Positions 8,642 through 17,280 of a stretch of DNA of 64,000 bases are shown here, piece by piece. The notes below the pieces were generated by a model that saw only the letters and a program-made list of their open reading frames with translations, made no database searches and had not been told where the DNA came from. The stretch spans positions 62,001 to 126,000 of the forward strand of contig JAHDLB010000042.1 in NCBI GenBank assembly GCA_018432315.1, written 5' to 3'. The position numbers and the translations under genes were made by a program. Every line of letters starts with the position of its first letter. The stretch's first letter is position 1. Source of the stretch: Anaerolineae bacterium. Its GTDB lineage: Bacteria; Chloroflexota; Anaerolineae; Aggregatilineales; Aggregatilineaceae.

Positions 8642-9232
8642 ATGAAGACCGTACCTTTCACCTTCGACGTATCCATCGCGGATGCGATCCTCAGCGAGTA
8701 CGACAACCACATCGAACGCCGGCTGTCGGCCATGAAGGGCCAGTTTCTGGACGCCGGCGCCTTCCAGGCGCTGCTGGCCCAAGACGACGCCCTGCTCTAC
8801 GAGGTATACGAGATCAAGCGCCCGGAGATCGCGGGCGAATTGTTGAACGGCCTCTCGATCGTGCATCCGGGCAAGGTGGGCGACGAGTATTACATGACCA
8901 AGGGGCATTTCCACACCGTGCTGGAAACCGCCGAGGTCTATTACTGCCTCAAAGGCGAGGGTGTGATGGTCATGGAGACGCCGGAGGGCGAGTGGTCGGT
9001 CGAGCCGCTGCGCCCCAACGCCGTGCTGTACGTCCCGCCGCGCTGGGCTCATCGCTCGGTGAATACCAGCCCGTTCGAAGACCTCGTCACGTTCTTCGTG
9101 TATCCGGGCAACGCGGGCCACGACTACGGCACGATCGAGACGCAGGGCTTCCGCAAGCTGGTCGTGGAGCGCGAGGGCGCGCCCGCGATCGTCGACAATC
9201 CGCGCTGGATGTCGCCGGAACAGCGAGCCTGA
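8642..9232 (+). CDS. Cupin-type glucose-6-phosphate-isomerase family protein
   Basis: A 196-residue single-domain cupin related to archaeal phosphoglucose isomerases (GPI cupin family). The metal ligands fit the family in order and spacing: His89, His91, Glu98 and His137, within TKGHFHTVLETAE and PPRWAHRSVN. The G-x-E-Y-Y-M-T-K-G lead-in is typical. Such enzymes interconvert aldose and ketose phosphates using a divalent metal. With an FGGY kinase two genes on, a sugar-phosphate isomerisation is plausible, although the substrate need not be glucose 6-phosphate. The gap before it (8551-8641) has GC-rich inverted segments but no clear terminator. Confidence 0.85.
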   Translation: MKTVPFTFDVSIADAILSEYDNHIERRLSAMKGQFLDAGAFQALLAQDDALLYEVYEIKRPEIAGELLNGLSIVHPGKVGDEYYMTKGHFHTVLETAEVYYCLKGEGVMVMETPEGEWSVEPLRPNAVLYVPPRWAHRSVNTSPFEDLVTFFVYPGNAGHDYGTIETQGFRKLVVEREGAPAIVDNPRWMSPEQRA

Positions 9233-9315
9233 CCGCGACCGGCATGGCGCCGCTCGGCCTGGGCGCGATCACAGTGACCTGAGAGCTGACTCCGACAACC
9301 AAACGGGAGCAAACG

Positions 9316-10296
9316 ATGTCCGAAACGCAGTACCCGATCGAAACCAAGACCGTCCCCACCTTCTATTTCGTGGGCGTGACGACCGCCAAATCGTCGATCA
9401 TGCGCGTGTTTCCGCGCTGGATGGAAGCCATTGACCGCCCTGACGTCGTGATCGAGGGCATCGACCACCCGATCCACGACACCGCGGAAGCGTATCGCCG
9501 CACGGTGGCCCAGATGAAATATGACCCGCTGTCGCTGGGCGGGCTGGTGACAACCCACAAGATCGACCTGCTCGAAGCGGCGCGCGACATGTTCGACGAG
9601 CTGCATTCGTCCGCCCGGCTCACCGGCGAGGTGTCGAGCATTTCCAAGCGCGACGGCAAGCTGTGGGGCCACGCCAAAGACCCGCTCACCGGTGGCCTGA
9701 GCCTGGACGCGATCACTGGACCGGGCTATTTCGGGCGCACCGGCGGGCACGTGCTGTGCTTCGGGGCGGGCGGCTCGGGCAAGGCGATGTCCCTGCACCT
9801 GATCAACAAGCAGGACCGCGCCGACCGGCCCCGGAAGATGATCGTCACCAATCGCTCTGCCGGGCGGCTGGCGACGCTGCGCGCCATGGTCGAGAGCCTG
9901 GAGACCGACATCGAATTCGAGTTCGTCCAGAACGCCGACCCGGCGCGGAACGACGCGATCATGGCCGGCCTGCCGGCGGGCAGCATCGTGATCAACGCGA
10001 CCGGCATGGGCAAGGATACGCCCGGCTCACCGGTGACGGACCGGGGCATGTTCCCGCAGAATGGCATCGCCTGGGAGATCAACTATCGCGGCGAACTGGA
10101 TTTCTGGCACCAGGCCATGGCCCAGCAAGAGGCGCGCAACCTGACGGTCGAGGACGGATGGCTGTATTTCCTGCACGGCTGGACGCAGGTCATCGCCGAG
10201 GTGCTGCACATCGACATGAGCGAACCGGTGTTCAACCGTTTGGCGGAGATCGCCGCCGAACTGCGCCCGCCGCTCGTCTACAAGCCGCGCACGTGA
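9316..10296 (+). CDS. Shikimate/quinate-dehydrogenase-like oxidoreductase
   Basis: A 326-residue AroE-type protein. The catalytic Lys82 (LVTTHK) and Asp122 (HAKDPL) of the family are present, and the NADP-binding GAGGSGKAMS loop is intact at 151-159. The substrate-pocket Asn of the usual VNT segment is replaced by Ser (EVSSIS, 105-110), and the N-terminal HSxSP-type motif reads AKSSI. It therefore keeps the fold and catalytic pair but probably acts on another substrate, perhaps a cyclic or branched polyol. Its place in a sugar operon supports that. A role in aromatic amino-acid synthesis is unlikely from context. Confidence 0.8.
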   Translation: MSETQYPIETKTVPTFYFVGVTTAKSSIMRVFPRWMEAIDRPDVVIEGIDHPIHDTAEAYRRTVAQMKYDPLSLGGLVTTHKIDLLEAARDMFDELHSSARLTGEVSSISKRDGKLWGHAKDPLTGGLSLDAITGPGYFGRTGGHVLCFGAGGSGKAMSLHLINKQDRADRPRKMIVTNRSAGRLATLRAMVESLETDIEFEFVQNADPARNDAIMAGLPAGSIVINATGMGKDTPGSPVTDRGMFPQNGIAWEINYRGELDFWHQAMAQQEARNLTVEDGWLYFLHGWTQVIAEVLHIDMSEPVFNRLAEIAAELRPPLVYKPRT

Positions 10297-10343
10297 TAGC
10301 GCTCCCCCCGGCGGACCGGTGGGGACGCGTCGAGGATTCTGAT

Positions 10344-11894
10344 ATGTCCAACCAGTACCTGATTGGCATTGACCTGGGCACGAGCAGCACCAAATCGGCG
10401 CTCTACCGCAGCGATGGCTTCCTGGTGGCGGAGTGCGCCGAGGAAGTGCCAATCTACTATCCCAGGCCGGGCGTCGTCGAGCAAGAGAACAACGATTTTT
10501 ACACCACGGCGGCCAGCACGGTGCGCAAGTGCATCGAGTCCAGCGGCATCGACCCGCGCGAGGTGGCGGCGATTGCCTGCGACAGCCAGATGGCCGGCAT
10601 CGGCACGGTCGACGAGGATTTCAATCCGGCGACCCGCTTCGACTCCTGGCTGGATATGCGCTGCCAGCCGTACATCGAATACATGGATCGCGAGTACGGG
10701 GACCTCATCACGCGGCTGACCGGGTGCCCGCCCACCTGCGATCACGGCCCCAAGATCCTGTGGTGGAAGGAAGAGGAGCCGGACGCCTACCGGCGCATCG
10801 CCAAGTTCGTCACGCCTGCCGGGTACGTGGCGGGCAAAATGGCGGGCCTGAAGGGCGAAGACGCCTTCATGGATTACACGTTCATCCACTTTTCGGGCCT
10901 CAGCGACGCGCGGCATGGCCGGTGGTCGGATGAGCTGTGCGACAGGCTGGGCGTGGATCAGGACAAGCTGCCACGCATCGTCGAGCCGTGGCACATCGCG
11001 GGCGAAGTGACGGAAGCCGTCGCCAGGGACTTTGGGCTGGCACCCGGCACGATCGTCGCTGCCGGGTGTGGCGACACCGCCGCCAGCGCGTTGGGCGGGG
11101 GCATCGTGCGGCCCGGCATGTTCCTGGACGTGGCCGGGACGGCGTCGATCCTGATGGGGTGCACCGGCTCGTTCGTGGCCGACGTCGAGCACCGGACACT
11201 GCTCACCATGCGCTCCGTCATCCCGGGGCTGTGGAATCCGCTGGCGTACATCGCGGGGGGCGGCATCGCGCTGCGCTGGTTCCGCGACCAGTTCTACAAC
11301 ACGCACCTCGGCCAGCAGCAGCCGGCGGACAGCGACCTGTTCGCCGAGATGATCGCCTTTGCCGAGACGGCGCCGCCGGGCGTGGATGGCCTGTTCTTCT
11401 CGCCGCACCTGGGCGGGCGCATCTGCCCCGCCACGCCGGAGATGCGCGGCGCGTGGCTGGGCTTTTCGTGGGGCCACACGCAAGCGCACTTTGCGCGGGC
11501 CGTGCTGGAAGGGGTCGCCTATGAATACGCGTACTACCTGGGCATCCTGCGCGAGCTGATCGGCGAGCTGGAAGTGATCGAGGCGCGCGCGGTGGGCGGC
11601 GGCGCCCGCAGCGCGACGTGGAACCAGATCAAGGCCAACGTGCTGGGCGTGCCGTACCAGTCGCTGCGGGGCAGCGAGTTCAGCTCGTGGGCGTCGGCCA
11701 TGATCGCCGGGAAAGCCGCGGGTATCTTCGACGACCTGGCCGCGGTGGCCGAGGCGCGGGCGGTGCCCGCCGGGGCGCGCCGCGAGCCGGACCCGGACCT
11801 TCAGGCTCTTTACCAACCGCTGGTTGCCCAGTATATTAAATGGCAGGATCTCTTAAGCAGCGCTTTTGTGCAGATGTCGCGCGACGACGCATAA
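10344..11894 (+). CDS. FGGY-family carbohydrate kinase (xylulokinase-like)
   Basis: A 516-residue two-domain sugar kinase that would phosphorylate the ketose or polyol produced by the upstream dehydrogenases. Motifs are the N-terminal phosphate loop IGIDLGTSSTKSALY, the substrate segment DSQMAGIG, the catalytic-Asp region GCGDTAASALGGG and the C-terminal AVGGGARSATWNQIKAN. The ATG at 10344 has GAGG upstream and lies 47 bases after the preceding stop. The frame stays open much further upstream, over the shikimate-dehydrogenase-like gene, only because of the high G+C. Specificity cannot be assigned beyond the family. Confidence 0.88.
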   Translation: MSNQYLIGIDLGTSSTKSALYRSDGFLVAECAEEVPIYYPRPGVVEQENNDFYTTAASTVRKCIESSGIDPREVAAIACDSQMAGIGTVDEDFNPATRFDSWLDMRCQPYIEYMDREYGDLITRLTGCPPTCDHGPKILWWKEEEPDAYRRIAKFVTPAGYVAGKMAGLKGEDAFMDYTFIHFSGLSDARHGRWSDELCDRLGVDQDKLPRIVEPWHIAGEVTEAVARDFGLAPGTIVAAGCGDTAASALGGGIVRPGMFLDVAGTASILMGCTGSFVADVEHRTLLTMRSVIPGLWNPLAYIAGGGIALRWFRDQFYNTHLGQQQPADSDLFAEMIAFAETAPPGVDGLFFSPHLGGRICPATPEMRGAWLGFSWGHTQAHFARAVLEGVAYEYAYYLGILRELIGELEVIEARAVGGGARSATWNQIKANVLGVPYQSLRGSEFSSWASAMIAGKAAGIFDDLAAVAEARAVPAGARREPDPDLQALYQPLVAQYIKWQDLLSSAFVQMSRDDA

Positions 11895-11934
11895 TACAGG
11901 GCGCAACGGCGAATGTGTGCAGGACCCTGACCCT

Positions 11935-12753
11935 ATGAAAATCAACCACGAAAGTCCTATACCCTACTATATCCAGCTCAAAGAGGCGCTCGAAGCGCGC
12001 ATCGCGGACGGCGAATGGAAGCCGGGCGACCGGCTTCCGTCCGAACAAGACCTGTGTGCCGAGTACGAGGTGAGCCGGACCGTCGTGCGGCAGACCTTGC
12101 TCGAGATGGAAAACAAGGGGCTGATTGTCAAGCGGAAGGGCAAAGGCTCGTTCGTGGCCCGGCCCAAAATCCACGAGAGCCTGATCCACAAGCTGACCGG
12201 CTTTCACCAGGACATGGTCGAGCGCGGCTTCACGCCGGTGACCCAGGTGCTCCACCACGCGGTGGAACCGGCCAAGCCCAAAGTCGCCCGGCACCTGGGC
12301 CTGGAGCCGGGCACGCCCGTGTTCAACATCGAGCGCCTGCGCTTCGTCAACGACGAGCCGATCAACCTGGTGCGGACCTTCCTGCCCTATGCGCTGTGTC
12401 CGGGGCTGGCGGACGTCGATCTGAGCGAACACTCGCTGTACGCTGTGCTGGAGGACCGGTTTGGGTTGGTGCTGTCGCACGGCCAGCGCGCGATCGAAGC
12501 TGTCGTCGCGGACGAGCGCGAAGCGGCGCTGCTGGGCATCGACCGCGGCGCGCCGTTGATCTACCTCGAAAGCGTGACGTACCTGCAGGATGGGACGCCC
12601 ATCGAGTATTATCAGGCCCTGCATCGCGGCGACCGGTCGCGCTTCGAGGTGAGCCTGCTGCGGCTGCGCCAGGCGGACGAGGCCAGGATCCTCGTCGGCA
12701 AGGACGAGATCGTGATGCCGGGCAGCAACGGCGTGCGCGATCCGTTCACGTAG
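11935..12753 (+). CDS. GntR-family regulator with UTRA effector domain
   Basis: A 272-residue HutC/FarR-type regulator and the likely local controller of the sugar operon. The N-terminal winged helix is visible from IPYYIQLKEALEARI through SRTVVRQTLLEMENKGLIVKRKGKGSFV. A UTRA small-molecule-binding domain follows, ending in IEYYQALHRGDRSRFEV. The ATG at 11935 gives the standard family N terminus (MKINHESPIPYY). It is the last gene of the run that starts at 2050. I infer that it binds the TGTAAT/ATTACA sites behind the promoters at 513 and 1703 and is released by a pathway intermediate. Confidence 0.88.
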   Translation: MKINHESPIPYYIQLKEALEARIADGEWKPGDRLPSEQDLCAEYEVSRTVVRQTLLEMENKGLIVKRKGKGSFVARPKIHESLIHKLTGFHQDMVERGFTPVTQVLHHAVEPAKPKVARHLGLEPGTPVFNIERLRFVNDEPINLVRTFLPYALCPGLADVDLSEHSLYAVLEDRFGLVLSHGQRAIEAVVADEREAALLGIDRGAPLIYLESVTYLQDGTPIEYYQALHRGDRSRFEVSLLRLRQADEARILVGKDEIVMPGSNGVRDPFT

Positions 12754-12851
12754 GGGCCAGTCTTTCTCCTGGTGCAGGCTTTCACGTCCCCCGCCGGTGT
12801 GGTACGCTTGGTGGCCTGTGTGCCGGATGAGGTCGAGCCCGAAAACCCGCC

Positions 12852-13535
12852 ATGAAATCTCCCGCGTCTGCCGCGCTCTTGAAGGAATACATGGTGAGGA
12901 TCCCGTACCTCGGCGTGCTGGATCCCCAACAGCTTGACGCGCTGGCCCGCGACGCCGTGCACCTGATCTTCTCGCCGGACGAGGTGATCTTCCTCGAAGG
13001 GGATGCGTCGCGCGGGCTGTGGATCATCGAGGACGGAAACGTCAAGATCACCAAGCTGAGCCTCGAAGGCAACGAATACATTCTGCACCTGCTTGGTCCC
13101 GGTGACTCCTTCAACGACATCGCCGCGCTGGACGGCGGCCCCACGCCCGGCAACGCCATCGCGATGAGCCTGGTGTCGGCGTGGCTGCTGCCGGCAGAGG
13201 CGATGGAGCACGCGCTGGAGTCCTACCCGGCGATGGCGCGCGCGGCGCTGAAAATGATGGGCGAGCGCATTCGCGCGCTCGGCCACCAGATCGAAGACCT
13301 GACGCTGTACCCGGTGATCGTCCGGTTGGCGCGTTTCTTGCTGGCGCAGGCCGAAAACCCCTCGCTGAGCGGCCCCGGCGTGACCCGCGCCGCCATCGCC
13401 GCGCACCTCGCCACGACGCCCGAGACGATCAGCCGGGCGTTAGCCAAGCTCCAGGAGGCGGGCGCCATCCGGTTCGACCGCCACCGCATCATCATCACCA
13501 ACGGGGACCTGCTGCGGTCGATGGCCGTGCTGTAA
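12852..13535 (+). CDS. Crp/Fnr-family transcription regulator, DNR-like
   Basis: 227 residues: an N-terminal cyclic-nucleotide-binding-type beta roll (about 20-120), a long dimer helix and a C-terminal winged helix. The recognition helix contains E191-T-I-S194-R195, the E-x-x-S-R pattern with which FNR reads TTGAT. The protein has no cysteine at all, so it cannot carry an FNR-type iron-sulphur cluster. A haem/NO-sensing DNR-like or redox-blind role fits better. Two matching boxes lie only 40-72 bases behind its stop codon, in front of the ferredoxin-nirK genes, which it probably activates. Confidence 0.88.
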   Translation: MKSPASAALLKEYMVRIPYLGVLDPQQLDALARDAVHLIFSPDEVIFLEGDASRGLWIIEDGNVKITKLSLEGNEYILHLLGPGDSFNDIAALDGGPTPGNAIAMSLVSAWLLPAEAMEHALESYPAMARAALKMMGERIRALGHQIEDLTLYPVIVRLARFLLAQAENPSLSGPGVTRAAIAAHLATTPETISRALAKLQEAGAIRFDRHRIIITNGDLLRSMAVL

Positions 13536-13574
13536 GCCCTCGCGCCCGTTTTTCCCCTCGTTCGACCCTCATTC

Positions 13575-13588
13575 TTGATCTGGATCAA
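13575..13588. promoter_or_regulatory. FNR/DNR-type box (upstream copy)
   Basis: TTGAT-CTGG-ATCAA, a perfect match to the FNR-family consensus TTGAT-N4-ATCAA. Its centre is about 60.5 bases before the predicted transcript start near 13642. Confidence 0.85.
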
Positions 13589-13593
13589 CTCGG

Positions 13594-13607
13594 TTGACAC
13601 CTGTCAA
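13594..13607. promoter_or_regulatory. FNR/DNR-type box (promoter-proximal copy)
   Basis: TTGAC-ACCT-GTCAA, a perfect inverted repeat one base per arm away from the FNR consensus. Its centre lies 19 bp from the first box, at about -41.5, the classic class-II activator position. Confidence 0.82.
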
Positions 13608-13629
13608 TGTGGCCGCGCTGCGCGTGGTC

Positions 13630-13635
13630 TATGCT
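13630..13635 (+). promoter_or_regulatory. -10 box of the ferredoxin-nirK promoter
   Basis: TATGCT, placed so that the proximal activator box replaces the -35 element. This is expected for a class-II FNR-family promoter. Confidence 0.6.
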
Positions 13636-13665
13636 GGGATCAGTTGTGGATGAAAGAGTCGATCC

Positions 13666-13899
13666 ATGAAGACCGATTTACGTTGGAAACCGCAGGTCGA
13701 TCGCGCCCGGTGTAACGGGTGTAGCGACTGTATCACCGTCTGCCCGACCGAAGCGCTGGGGCTGGTTCGGGGACGGGCCGCCGTGGTGCGGCCCCAGGCG
13801 TGCACGTACTGTTCCGCCTGCGAGGACGTCTGCCCCACCGGCGCGATCGCGCTGCCGTACCAGGTCTGTTTTTCGCCCGATTGTTCTGAATTGGAGTAA
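13666..13899 (+). CDS. 2[4Fe-4S] ferredoxin
   Basis: A 77-residue protein with two complete cluster motifs of the C-x2-C-x2-C-x3-C-P kind: CNGCSDCITVCP and CTYCSACEDVCP. It is an electron carrier in the cytoplasm. It lies directly before nirK (2-base gap between stop and start) and behind the double FNR-type boxes, so it is expressed under low oxygen or NO. The electron partner is not evident: NirK itself is exported, so the ferredoxin may serve another enzyme, such as an NO-handling or assembly protein. Confidence 0.9.
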   Translation: MKTDLRWKPQVDRARCNGCSDCITVCPTEALGLVRGRAAVVRPQACTYCSACEDVCPTGAIALPYQVCFSPDCSELE

Positions 13900-13901
13900 C
13901 G

Positions 13902-15314
13902 ATGCTGCCCAAATCCATTCTAGCCTTCACCCTGTCTCTGATCGTCGCTTCCGGGATGATCCTCACGGCGGCGACCGGTTTGTCCCTGGCCGAAACGCCC
14001 GACACCGCGCGGGATGCCGGTGCGCGCTCGGCGAACGTGACCGTCGAGTATACGCTGACGACCGGCGGCGGCACCGGCCAGCTCGTGTTCGTTGGGGTGG
14101 GCGGAGAGATCGACGGCGAGATCAACCCGACGCTGCGCGCCAATCCCGGCGACGTGGTCAAGATCACGCTGCTGAACGACGACGGGATGCTGCACGACCT
14201 CGTCATCGACGAATTCAACGTCGCCACCGACCAGTTCGCCGACCGTGACGCGCAGGACTCGATCACGTTCACGGTGGATAAGATCGGCGAATACGTGTAT
14301 TACTGCTCGGTTCCGGGCCACCGCCAGGCTGGCATGTGGGGCAAGCTCGTCGTGGGCGAGTCGGCGGCCCAGGGCGCGACCGGCGCGGACATCGTCCGCG
14401 ATCCGGCTGACGTGCCGTCCGCCATCGGCGAGCGCGAGCCGGAAACCGTGCGCGTCGAGCTGGTCGCGGAAGAGGTCGTCGGCCAGTTGGCGGACGGCAC
14501 GGTGATGACCTATTTCACCTTCAACGGGACGGTCCCCGGCCCCATGCTGCGCGTGCGGGTGGGCGACACGGTCGAGGTTGCGTTCCGAAACGAGACGTCG
14601 AGCCAGTTCCCGCACTCGGTCGATTTCCACGCGGCGACCGGCCCCGGCGGCGGCGCGGTCTACAGCAACCTGCACCCCGGCGAGGAGACGGTGTTCACGT
14701 TCAAGGCGCTGAACTCCGGCCTGTACGTCTATCACTGCGCGACGCCGAGCGTGGCGCACCACATCGCCAACGGCATGTACGGGATGATCCTGGTCGAGCC
14801 GGAAGAGGGTCTGGCGCCGGTGGACCGCGAGTTTTACGTGATGCAGGGCGAGATCTATACCGAGGAACCTTACGGCACGCCGGGTTACGTCCGCTTCGAC
14901 CACGACAAGATGCTCGCCGAAGCGCCGGAGTACTTCGTCTTCAACGGCGCGGCGGGCGCGCTGACCTCTGAGGAGCACGCGCTGCGCGCCAATGTGGGCG
15001 AGACGGTCCGCATCTACTTCGGCGTCGGCGGCCCGAACTTCGTCTCGTCGTTCCACGTCATCGGCGAGATCATGGACCGCGTCTACGACCAGGCGTCGCT
15101 CACCAGCCCGCCGCTGACGGACGTGCAGACGACGCTGGTGCCGCCCGGCGGCGCGACGGTGGTCGAGTTCGCGCTGGACGTGCCGGGGCGCTTCATCCTG
15201 GTGGATCACGCCCTCAGCCGGGCTGAGCGCGGGCTGGTCGGCCATCTGGTCGTCGAGGGCGAGGGCGACCCGGCGATTTTCGACGGCGAGCTGACCGCCG
15301 GGTCCGGCCATTAG
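13902..15314 (+). CDS. nirK: Copper-containing nitrite reductase with extra N-terminal cupredoxin domain
   Basis: A 470-residue exported enzyme reducing nitrite to NO. A signal sequence (about 1-30) is followed by a plastocyanin-like domain with a full type-1 copper set (His98, Cys135, His140, Met145). Two NirK cupredoxin domains follow. Type-1 ligands are His238, Cys279, His286 or His287, and Met292. Type-2 and catalytic residues are Asp241, His243, His278, His385 and His436 (VDHALSRA). All expected ligands are present. The fused cupredoxin probably acts as a built-in electron donor, as in some other three-domain NirKs. The ribosome site GGAG overlaps the end of the ferredoxin gene, so the two are coupled. 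Confidence 0.92.
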   Translation: MLPKSILAFTLSLIVASGMILTAATGLSLAETPDTARDAGARSANVTVEYTLTTGGGTGQLVFVGVGGEIDGEINPTLRANPGDVVKITLLNDDGMLHDLVIDEFNVATDQFADRDAQDSITFTVDKIGEYVYYCSVPGHRQAGMWGKLVVGESAAQGATGADIVRDPADVPSAIGEREPETVRVELVAEEVVGQLADGTVMTYFTFNGTVPGPMLRVRVGDTVEVAFRNETSSQFPHSVDFHAATGPGGGAVYSNLHPGEETVFTFKALNSGLYVYHCATPSVAHHIANGMYGMILVEPEEGLAPVDREFYVMQGEIYTEEPYGTPGYVRFDHDKMLAEAPEYFVFNGAAGALTSEEHALRANVGETVRIYFGVGGPNFVSSFHVIGEIMDRVYDQASLTSPPLTDVQTTLVPPGGATVVEFALDVPGRFILVDHALSRAERGLVGHLVVEGEGDPAIFDGELTAGSGH

Positions 15315-15382
15315 ACCGAGTCGACAGGCAGGTGTGCGGCGCGGGCGCGCATGTGGCCGCGCCGCCATGAAAGGTGAGGGAG

Positions 15383-15685
15383 ATGGCGGTAACCGTTGAC
15401 GATGCGATCGCCGCGCTCAAGCAGGTGATCGATCCGGAACTGGGGATCAACATCGTGGACCTGGGGCTGGTGTACGACGTGCAGATTGCCGGCGACGATG
15501 TGCTGGTCACGATGACGATGACCACGCCGGCCTGCCCGCTGGGCGCGCACCTGGTCGATGAGACGACCTTCGCCGTCGAGCAGTTGACCGGCGCGGCCAG
15601 CGTCGATGTCCAGCTCGTCTGGGAGCCCGCCTGGAGCCCGATGATGATGTCCGTTGAAGCCAAGCAGCAGTTAGGATGGTTATAA
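15383..15685 (+). CDS. SufT/PaaD-like (DUF59, MIP18-family) iron-sulphur assembly protein
   Basis: A 100-residue DUF59 protein starting at ATG 15383 after a GGTGAGGG site. Landmarks are DPELGINIVDLGLVY and the TPACPLGAHL segment with the conserved cysteine. Such proteins help mature Fe-S clusters or metalloenzymes. It sits between nirK and a DUF2249 gene, 13 bases before the latter, so it belongs to the nitrogen-oxide cluster. It may service the ferredoxin encoded upstream. Confidence 0.85.
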   Translation: MAVTVDDAIAALKQVIDPELGINIVDLGLVYDVQIAGDDVLVTMTMTTPACPLGAHLVDETTFAVEQLTGAASVDVQLVWEPAWSPMMMSVEAKQQLGWL

Positions 15686-15697
15686 GGAGCGAGTACC

Positions 15698-15943
15698 ATG
15701 TCTCAAATCGACGTGCAAACCCTCGACGTGCGCGACATCATTCCGATGATGCGGCACAAAATGATCTTCCAGATCTTCGATGAGCTGGAGCCCGGCGCGG
15801 CGTTCGTCCTCGTCAACGATCACGATCCCAAGCCGCTGTACTACCAGTTCCTGCACGAGCGCCCCGACGAGTTCTCCTGGGATTACCAGGAAGAAGGCCC
15901 GGTCGAATGGCGCGTGCGCATCGGCAAAGTCGCGGCCAGCTAG
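15698..15943 (+). CDS. DUF2249-domain protein
   Basis: 81 residues with the typical LDVRDIIP start, FDELEPGAAFVLVNDHDPKPLYYQF core and the FSWDYQEEGPVEWRVRI end. DUF2249 proteins are small, cytoplasmic, and often found next to denitrification and NO-response genes. Their biochemical role is not established. Ribosome site AAGGAGCGAG stands upstream. Family assignment is firm, function open. Confidence 0.85.
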   Translation: MSQIDVQTLDVRDIIPMMRHKMIFQIFDELEPGAAFVLVNDHDPKPLYYQFLHERPDEFSWDYQEEGPVEWRVRIGKVAAS

Positions 15944-15957
15944 CCCGGAGGGGTTCC

Positions 15958-17103
<1,146 letters not shown>

Positions 17104-17184
17104 TCGTCCCGCGCCGCGCGCCCACATTCCCCTGATTCAGCGCCCTCCCCGATCGCACTGCCGGTTTGCGGCGCAAAAAACCCC

Positions 17185-17213
17185 ATGCAAAAGGCTGCCC
17201 GCTGGCATATAAT
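17185..17213 (+). promoter_or_regulatory. Possible promoter of the kinase-regulator genes
   Basis: TATAAT at 17208-17213 with a weak -35 (ATGCAA, 17185-17190) at 17 bp. If used, it makes the ATG at 17281 the natural start of the histidine kinase. Confidence 0.35.
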
Positions 17214-17280
17214 GACTATGGCGATCCTGCTGGGGATCGCTACGCTGTCGATAGGAAATGATGCAGAGAGCGCCGTCGCG

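Noticed and set aside
9663-10343. Upstream extension of the FGGY kinase frame by 227 codons
   Set aside because: The extension overlaps the well-supported shikimate-dehydrogenase-like gene and reads as Arg/Gly-rich noise. The ATG at 10344 gives the family's normal N terminus.
17185-17280. Longer start of the histidine kinase with a hydrophobic N terminus that might be read as a signal anchor
   Set aside because: The region contains a TATAAT box, the hydrophobic stretch is short, and the rest of the protein looks cytoplasmic. The call is not certain, so the longer form remains possible.
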